From contig NC_071354.1 of assembly GCF_943734655.1 (NCBI RefSeq), positions 9,332,001-9,396,000 of the forward strand: a DNA stretch of 64,000 nt, in the 5' to 3' direction. The position numbers were made by a program, and so were the translations under genes. The DNA is from Sabethes cyaneus (lineage: Eukaryota > Arthropoda > Insecta > Diptera > Culicidae). Shown piece by piece: positions 56,936-64,000 of the stretch. Below the pieces are notes generated by a model. The model had not been told where the DNA came from and did no database searches. It saw only the letters and a program-made list of their open reading frames with translations. Positions within the stretch are counted from its first letter, which is position 1. The number at the start of each line of letters is the position of its first letter.

Positions 56936-57115
56936 TCTCAAAGACCCGGGGGCCCTTCGGTTCCCAGTCCATCCCTGGTTCGGTACGACCATAGAGGAAT
57001 TAAATGACTCGGTGCAATCATTGTTGAATGAAGTATATGATTCGGTACGAATACGAAAATAGTTAAATGAAAAGATATGGATCGGTTAGAATTAGACGAA
57101 CTTCGGCTGGAAAAT
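56936..57115 (-). repeat. Dispersed repeat R2, inverted partial copy
   Basis: Reverse-complement matches to 40235-40340 and 40690-40760 (GGTTCGGTACGACCATAGA; ATTGTTGAATGAAGTATATG; ATGGATCGGTTAGAATTAGA). It lacks the 30-bp tandem array. Confidence 0.6.
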
Positions 57116-57870
57116 TTGGTGTAAATTTTGTAGCAGAAAATGATATGCCATTTTGGGTGTACGAAAAACGACTGGCTAATGTTTGCTTCCAACTAGCTAC
57201 CAACCAGATTGACAAACAAATTAAGCAGATGTAATATTTCGGCAATTACTGTACAAACAGGTACAGTCCACAGATGCACTAATGATGGCCATGCATAATA
57301 ACCGAATTACGTTACGTACCATCAATGCAGTTTGCCGGGTGATTTGGCAGCAAAATTGAAAAAATAGTTATGGGCAATCTATTTTAATTATATGAGATGA
57401 TGTTTAAAGTTTATTTGTTTCGAAGGTAATCCGTTAGACAACTAAGCTTGATTCCACAAATCAGGATGTACCTATACAGTCATGATTGATCATAGTTTTC
57501 ATCAAAACATCAATCGAATCTGTGTTGCATTTAATTGCACGACCCGTATAGCTTTCTTTTGAAGTAAAGTGCGAGGTACGGCCACGGCCCAGCACAACAT
57601 AGGCATTGATTCGGTAATCACTCAATCAGACCATCACCATTTCCTCGAATTGTCCATTGCCGCTTTGCTACTACTACCTGAGTGAGAAGGCGGCAGCCGC
57701 AGCGGGCAGGTACCAGGTTTGAATTCAAAGAAATTTGATTACCATCGAGGAGCGAAGAGGAGGCACCCGCACCTTTTTCCTTGTTGATGTTCGTTCGGTG
57801 TTCGCTTTGGCCCCACTAACCGATTATTTTATGATTGTTCCGGATGTCGAGAGGTGTGCAAGTGAACTAT

Positions 57871-57898
57871 CATGCATGCATGCATGCATGCATGCATG
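57871..57898. repeat. (CATG)n microsatellite
   Basis: Seven uninterrupted CATG units, self-complementary. Confidence 0.95.
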
Positions 57899-58820
57899 TT
57901 ATTATTTACTTGCGAACGGCTGTGTTTGTTGTTTGATGGACATGATCGAAATGAAATTAGGTCCAACTTTTATTTCCGGAAATGCCGATGCTAATTGATC
58001 CAATTTTATTACCACCTCTTTCGAAGGAGAAAAAAAAACAAAAACATATCGGCCTTTGGATGTGCACTCATGCACACAAAAAAAAAGTAATTTCAACTTG
58101 ATTGTATATGGTGAAGTCGAAACCGATCGGAATAATTGCTAAAAGGCAATAACGAGAAAGAGTGCTTTTAATGGAGGGAAGCGAAGGACACTCTCTTTGA
58201 GGACGAAGAAACAAAATTTGTAGTAAAACAACTGCAGCAGAATGACGTCCAACTGTTTTCAATGGAATTAGGTGCTACGGTGATCCCTTCTGCTACCGTA
58301 CCGAAAAGGAGGACGATAAGTAGTTCCTCATAAACGAATTAGGAGCTGACGAATTCAGTGGAAACGGTTGGGTGTCATTAGCAAAAGGGTGTTGTTGTCC
58401 GCCACTTAACCCTACCCCTTCCGTACACTTGCGGGTCGATCTTTATTGAGGAGCAATTTCTGGTCAGCAAGCAGATGTTCGCCTGCCATGCCAATGCCAG
58501 CCAGGTTTGACTGCCTGACAAAGACAGAAACAGACAGAAGGCGAAAGCAGCAAAGTGGACGTCAGTGTTGTTCCCTATAATTCCGTGGTGGCGGTGGTTG
58601 GCATTCAAGCGCAAACCAAACACACGTAATAACAATTCAGTGGAATTTTAACCTCCCGCAACCCGGCCGGGGTTGTCTTTCGAGGAAGTAAGTTTACAAC
58701 GGCCAGCAGGATACCTACCTACCCTTCTTTCGGTGAATTGCAATAATGCGAAATTAAGTTGGGTTCTTTGGAAAACCAAACGGTGAAACATTTCCTGGGA
58801 AGTTATTTCACTGCGTGTTG

Positions 58821-58840
58821 TCCGTCCGTCCGTCCGTCCG
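58821..58840. repeat. (TCCG)n microsatellite
   Basis: Five TCCG units. Confidence 0.9.
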
Positions 58841-59734
58841 TGAGTGTCGGGTGAGTTTCTTGTTATGCAAAGAGATAACTATATCTTGTAAACTTCCACA
58901 CTTGAATGCAAATAAAAGATGACAAATCAGTAAACGTCAGTTAACTGTGTTTACGATCACCATAAAAGTTATTTTTCATCATTTTTCACTCCACTAAAAG
59001 CGTTTATTTCAACTCGTTGTTAATCCAAGTTAATTTGGATTTGCACCAGACCGAACGTCTACTGGTTTATGAGGCACAACGGATTATCTTTAAACTGATG
59101 AATTCACATTTTCACTTAATGTTACACATAATAAAGATACCTATTAGATAACTTGTGTGAAAAAACGGCAAAAAAGATGTCATCCGTTTTCCGCCTGCCA
59201 CCGCACCGCCTGCTTCGATCTTTATGTATTTCACATTCAACGTCAGTGAGTGTCATCTGCTGGTAGAAAACTATATACAATCCCGTTGTCAAAACACGTT
59301 CGAAAGTTTGCTCCCAACCGACTCAAGCTAATCGCACACGTTAAGCAACTCGGCTAATTTATCGACTCTTTCCATCCGAACAACTTATTCAATCACACAC
59401 AGTTTCGTTACCCACCGAGGAAGACACCTCCCCAGCCAATTAGCAGCGGTTGTAAATTTACAATACAAATGAAAATAAAGTAAAATAAAAAAAGATTTTC
59501 GCATTTCTTTCATCACACACCCAGTTTGCCATTTCCGTTTGGTCGTTTCGCTTGCTCTCCGGCTCAGTCTCAGACGGTTCAGTTCAAAACAGAAACACCA
59601 ACCCGGGAGTAATAAACACAGACACGAAACTAATAAAAGCCTTCGCCGAAAAGTGCAAAACAAAAAAAACCTGAAACTCACCGAAGCATGAATGAAATTC
59701 GTCAGAAATCTAATAAACTTCCTTTTCTTTCCAG

Positions 59735-60181
59735 GAATCACAGTTTGGCTGCGAGACATTTCGAAAACTACCGCTTAAAAACTCTTAGTTTCAACGGCGG
59801 CCGAATAAAATTGAGCACAGACCTGAAGGACAAGAGCATCTGTGTGTTGTGTTTTTTTTTGGCACGTGCCCCTCTAACATACTTAAAAGAGTGTTCGTCA
59901 AAACTAAAAAAAAACTATAAATGCCACAGTGAAGAAAAAACCAGAACCTTCGCATCTTTCGGTAACTCTGGCAGCAATCGCGGGCCTAACTTTCGACCGC
60001 GCGCATAGTTTCATCATCATCATCATCATCATCATCATCGTCGCGAAGAAGGGTGCTTAGAAGCGGAGCAGAGTGCCGTGAGCGTAAGAGGAAGCGTTCG
60101 GGGAAGGTTGCGAAAATAAACCCCCCACCGGTCGTCGCCCCTCCGCGGTGAACTGTATACGTGTGTGATTAACGATCGCCG
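59735..60181 (+). other. Probable 5' untranslated part of the 60-kb exon
   Basis: Lies between the acceptor-like site ending at 59734 and the ATG at 60182. It includes a (CAT)n run at 60012-60040. An in-frame stop lies 12 bases before the ATG (60170-60172), so coding cannot begin further upstream in this exon. If the acceptor is not used, transcription could start within this region. Confidence 0.4.
60011..60040. repeat. (TCA)n microsatellite in the leader
   Basis: About ten TCA units within the presumed 5' leader, ending in a GTC triplet. Confidence 0.93.
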
Positions 60182-61514
60182 ATGGGGGCTAGACATAGTC
60201 GCCGGCAGCAGCAAAGAAACCAAGTGCAGACCGCGCAGAGTCAAACGCAACAGCAACACCAGCAGCACCATCATCCGTCGTCGTCGACGGCGACGTCGTC
60301 GTCTGGGTCGTCAGTGTCAGTTGTTAGTTGGCCGCCGAGCAGCAGAGCCGATGTAGATGAACCGGACGACGAGGAACAGAGCTCCTCCAACAGTAGTTTG
60401 GTTATAACGATCTGTATGTTAAAGATGGAACCGAGTCAGGAAGCGGCCATGGGAAACGTTGAAGATGCACCAACGATGGCAGTAACGTCGCCTCCTTCGC
60501 AACAGAGCAACAGTGCTGAAGGTGGCACATCAGAGGCATTAAAGATAGAGGAAACCGTACCGCCCGCAACGGAACAAGCCAAGTGTGGTTGTTATGAAAA
60601 CAGTGATTGTTCAATTAATTTAGCACCCGCTAAAACGGCTAGCAGTGCTCTGTTGTCATCACAAGCAGTGTATAACACAAGCAGCAACAGCAGCGGCACC
60701 AGCGGTGCCAATAACAATAACAATCAACTAGAACCGGCCGTGTCCAAATGTGGTTGTAACTGTAATAACGACCGAAACGATAGTGTCAACAACAATAATA
60801 AACCGATTACAATTAATTCACTTCCGACGACGACCGCCACGACAGCGTCCACCGCAACGACATCGATGGCGGCGGCGGCGGTCTCCGCAAGCGCTGAAGA
60901 AGCGTCGCGCAATGACCGCACCAACAACAACAACAACAACAACGAGACAGCATTAATCGGTGACATTCTGAGCGGTCACCTCAATCTGCTGCACCATCAC
61001 CATCACCATCATCACCACCATCATCATCATGTGCCGACGTGGCCGTCGTGCACGACGTCTTCCCTGCTGGCGGTCGCTACGACCGCTCCGGCCATTATGA
61101 CGACCCCTTCCGCTCCCGTGAGCAATAATGCCAGCGTATTGAATCGTACAATGCAACAGCATAAGCAGCAGTTGCGCCAGCAGCAGCAGCAGCTACTGCT
61201 GCCGACGGTGCCGGCCGCGACTGTCGCTTCCCAGGGTCCAGTGAGCCCCAGTTTGATGGTTACGGCCAGTTCCGTTTGTGAGATGAGTGATAAGTTAAGT
61301 GATTTGAAGCTACCGGTGAATGACAACTGCACCAGTGCCAGTGCCGTTGCCAGTGTCAGTGATGTGCGAAACAATAGCATCGACAGCAGTGAAGAGCATC
61401 CCTTCAGCGTTGGCGAATGTCCTCGGTGTGCGGTTGCATCGATGGCACAAGGCTCCAGCAGCAACGGGCTGCAGGAGGAGAAGATACTGAACACCACACC
61501 GGGCAGCGAGAAAG
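60182..61514 (+). CDS. First coding exon, low-complexity Cys-patch protein
   Basis: The exon encodes 444 residues plus one base and ends in AAAG before the donor GTGAGT at 61515; the frame would close at 61555 if unspliced. The N-terminus MGARHSR fits an N-myristoylation context (Gly2, basic residues, Ser6). The rest is low complexity: Gln/His-rich (14-30), Ser-rich (31-75), Asn runs (~174 and ~246), 13 histidines (~271-283) and a Gln-rich patch (~325). Short cysteine patches recur: KCGCYENSDC (~134), SKCGCNCN (~188) and GECPRC (~411). No known domain is recognisable; functional domains probably lie in exons beyond the window. Such homopolymers are common in insect developmental regulators and signalling proteins. 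Good codon structure across non-repetitive parts and a consensus donor argue that it is real. Confidence 0.7.
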
Positions 61515-62430
61515 GTGAGTGTCGGCTTCAGCGCCCGGGTAAACTAGGGCAATAGTAATGATGGGGAAAGATGATATAGCTGGTGGTTGTCGCATATAAT
61601 TGTGTGTCATTTGAAATCAACCGACCTAGCTAGACCCCGGGGCACGACGACGACGACAGTTGTCGATGGTTTTCTGAACGATTGGTTGCGCGATCAGTCA
61701 ATGGCAGCTGCTGGCTGAACTGAACGGCACACCATTCATGGCTCCAAAGGGGGACCGCAAAATAAGATGATGCTTTAACGATGCAATCCAATATTTATTA
61801 GCAAGCTCCGGTGTCATTGATGAAACTTTGTGGCTTTTGGCTTGGCACAAGCACAGGGCCTAATCGGATGCGCTTTGTGAATCGATGCGGAAACGAAAAG
61901 CGATTAGCAGTTCGTTATGTAAGACTGTTTATTGATTTTCGTTTGTTTGGACAGCAACTGTTTGTTCTGGTCGTTTGCAAAATGCAACTCTTGACAATTT
62001 TTTAACGTAAAAACTATTCGACCTGTATTTTTCAACATTTTTGTCCTATTTCTTTGAGGCATTTTACTTGAAAGAAAACTGGATCATTAAATATAATCGA
62101 CATCTGAGTTAATTTGTTTTACGTTTGGATTACATATGTAGATAGTATAACAATTTCAGTAAGGGACATTCTTAATTCACCCTGTAACACCCTGCAGGGG
62201 TGATAAACAAATTTGAACATCACAAAAACCTCTCTTGATTAACCTTGGGGTTGGTTAAAGACACTACTCTATCAGTAACTTGAACAAAAGGGACAAACAG
62301 CAAAAAGCTTAAGAAAACGACTAGCTTGCATTGGCCGGAAGTCTGGCGTACAATGCTTACCACAGGTAAGTTATCGCTGCCAGCAGCTGTCGCTGCCAAC
62401 ACATTATTGTGACATGATTAGGTAATTCCA
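61515..62430. other. Start of the downstream intron, nothing recognised
   Basis: Begins with the donor GTGAGTGTCGG. No element boundaries or frames with domains up to the BEL/Pao relic. Confidence 0.5.
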
Positions 62431-63150
62431 CGAGTAAGTTTCCTACGAGTCGGTGGACGTCTGCAAAATTCGAAATTACCCTTTGAAGCCAAGCATCAAG
62501 TGCTGCTTCCTCAAAAGCACCGAGTGACGGAGTTCCTGGACAAATAAATCCACGAAGAACGTCTCCAAGAGGCACAGTCCGGAGTTTTGGCAGCCTCAAC
62601 GCTCGTTCTACTATTCGCAAGGTAATCCAGAATTGCCTTCCGCACGAAGCCGAAGAGGATCCAACCGTTGATGGGAAATCTTTCTGAATTCCGAGTGAAC
62701 ATTGCCGCACCGTTCGAGTTAACTACCGTCGATTATGCTGGGCCAATTTTAGTGAGGGAGGGCAAGTTTAAGCCAAGGATCGCGCAGGCGTACATCGCTT
62801 TATTCGTGTGCCTAGTCTCGAAGGTGATTCACCTCGAACTTGTATCAGACTTGTCGTCGAAAGCATTCCTGGCCGCACTAGACCAAGGAGCTGCGCCAGC
62901 TACGGGCCCTATCTCCAATAGTGAAACTACGAAAGCCAAAATCAACGATTTTCTACTACGCCGAGAAGTGAAATGGTAGCTCATTCCACTAAGATCGCCT
63001 AACTTCGGAGGATTATGGGAGGCCGCAGTAAAGGTGGTAAAGCTGCATTTAGCCAGAACTCTGAGAAACGTGACCTCGACCATTGAAGAGTTCTATACCG
63101 TGCTGACGGTATATGTTGAGTCAATCGTGAATTTCCGATCATTGCACTGT
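62430..63150 (+). pseudogene. BEL/Pao retrotransposon integrase relic
   Basis: Pieces in order: FLRVGGRLQNSKLPFEAKH and VLLPQKHRVTEFL (pre-integrase zone, 62455-62535), then a degraded zinc-binding part. The frame at 62668-62979 has LTTVDYAGPILVREGKF, YIALFVCLVSKVIHLELVSD and NDFLLRREVKW. After its stop the frame continues with SPNFGGLWEAAVKVVK. The stretch between the first and last catalytic acidic residues is deleted (FLAALDQ runs into TGPISN). No LTR found. Confidence 0.8.
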
Positions 63151-63754
63151 GGTCCAGGAAGCCAAATTAGGTGGCATAAATTGTTTACTCAGTAGTCGTT
63201 GATTTTAGACTTTTCACATGTTAGCAAAAAAAATCTTGATTTAGGATGCCGCTTTTTTTGGCATGAACTATTTTAGGGTGACCCTTAAATTAACCAAAAT
63301 CCAGAAATTATCTTCAAAACGAAACAAGATAGAGCGATATTCACTTCAGCAATTTTATAGCTTGAAATATTTTAAGTAATATTGCAGAAGATGGAATCCC
63401 TGTATCTCGAATCGTTTCCCTATTAGGGCGATTTTCCTGAGTCAAGTTAGGTGACCCTGCTATTTTGCGATTTTTCTCCACAAATTTTTTATTTTGGATT
63501 TCTCGTAAAACACTTTTTCAGGTGACTTTTGAGGTGCAATAAGACGCAACTTTTGGTGGAAAAAGAAACTGGCTATCTACTTTACTTAGACACTGATATT
63601 AAATTTTGTGACAAAAATAGGCTGTTTTGAAATGTTAGTATCTTAGAAAGATGTAAGCAGAATTAAAATCGGTTGAATTGCGTTTGAAAGATCGTGATTT
63701 TTTGTGCATAATATCAAAAAATTGGAGAGGGGACTTTTGTCCTTCTCAAATAAA
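63151..63754. other. AT-rich sequence, nothing recognised
   Basis: No frame, repeat boundary or inverted repeat identified. Confidence 0.4.
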
Positions 63755-63990
63755 TCAACTTTGAATATGTGGGGTCCTGCGCCATAACTCCGGAACGCCT
63801 TGACTGTTCTTCATCAAACTGGCGTCCATGTTTCTTGATACAACCTGAAAACCTCTCAAATATAGAATAATAATAATAATAATAATATGTTGCATTTGGA
63901 CCGTTAGAAGTTGTACAAGTGGCTGGGAGATAAGATGAAGATCGTGTGAAAAGATGGGAGGGTCACAACTACGAGAGTAAAACAATTTAA
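63755..63990 (-). repeat. ACTAGCTG-family repeat, inverted partial copy
   Basis: GCGCCATAACTCCGGAACGC and CTTGACTGTTCTTCATCAAAC are the reverse complement of phrases ending the copies near 54305-54330 and 55480-55510. An (ATA)n run lies at 63866-63887. Confidence 0.5.
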
Positions 63991-64000
63991 GGAAGGCTTT

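Larger units (their letters stand above)
57116..59734. other. Unique sequence, probably intron of the 60-kb gene
   Basis: No transposon signature seen. Short simple repeats occur at 57871 and 58821. Frames up to 124 residues (59385-59759, minus) have no domain. It ends at an acceptor-like site: branch-point-like CTAAT, a pyrimidine tract CTTCCTTTTCTTTCC and AG at 59733-59734. Confidence 0.45.

Noticed and set aside
61027..61497. 156-residue minus-strand frame rich in Ser, Cys and Ala
   Set aside because: Antisense to the His/Gln-rich exon; repeat-driven openness.

Overview
The window looks like a euchromatic piece of a culicine mosquito genome, most likely Aedes-like. This is inferred from one clearly recognisable spliced insect gene (SERAC1), small spliceosomal introns, very high transposon density, and mosquito-typical element families: RTE and Jockey/CR1-type non-LTR elements, Penelope-like elements, ITmD37-type transposases, tRNA-derived SINEs and many short inverted-repeat elements. 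It is not bacterial. I see no CRISPR array, operon or plasmid feature.

Layout. 0-4.8 kb: a broken Ty1/copia retrotransposon (minus strand) carrying a 261-bp inverted-repeat element in its integrase. 4.8-7.7 kb: an inverted-repeat element and non-LTR debris. 9.0-12.1 kb: SERAC1, five exons on the minus strand, the best-supported host gene. 13.2-17.8 kb: a minus-strand RTE element interrupted by a block of histone H2A/H2B pseudogenes that keep histone-type 3' stem-loops. 17.8-24.4 kb: mostly unique sequence with two small inverted-repeat elements and a possible non-coding 5' leader exon ending at 22070. 24.4-28.1 kb: a plus-strand RTE with a transposase fragment inserted in it. 28.8-31.4 kb: a Penelope-like element split by a minisatellite-bearing element, which recurs at 50.5 kb. 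31.6-36.5 kb: dispersed repeats and unique sequence. 36.5-42.8 kb: non-LTR 3' end, a longer Penelope-like element with a 1.1-kb DNA element inserted, and an ITmD37D transposase. 43.0-47.7 kb: a mariner relic split by a 4.3-kb TA-flanked element that is itself filled with further elements, including two large palindromes. 47.8-57.1 kb: more non-LTR, SINE and minisatellite repeats. 57-60 kb: unique sequence. 60182-61514: the first coding exon of an unrecognised low-complexity protein with a good splice donor. 62.4-63.2 kb: a BEL/Pao integrase relic.

How it fits together. Only SERAC1 and the exon at 60.2 kb look like active host coding sequence. A splice-acceptor-like site at 59734 and a donor-like site at 22071 make it possible that much of 22-59.7 kb is one giant intron in which the nested transposons accumulated; that is inference. 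Nearly all transposon reading frames carry stops, frameshifts or deletions, so they are annotated as relics. Boundaries given without an inverted repeat or target duplication are approximate.
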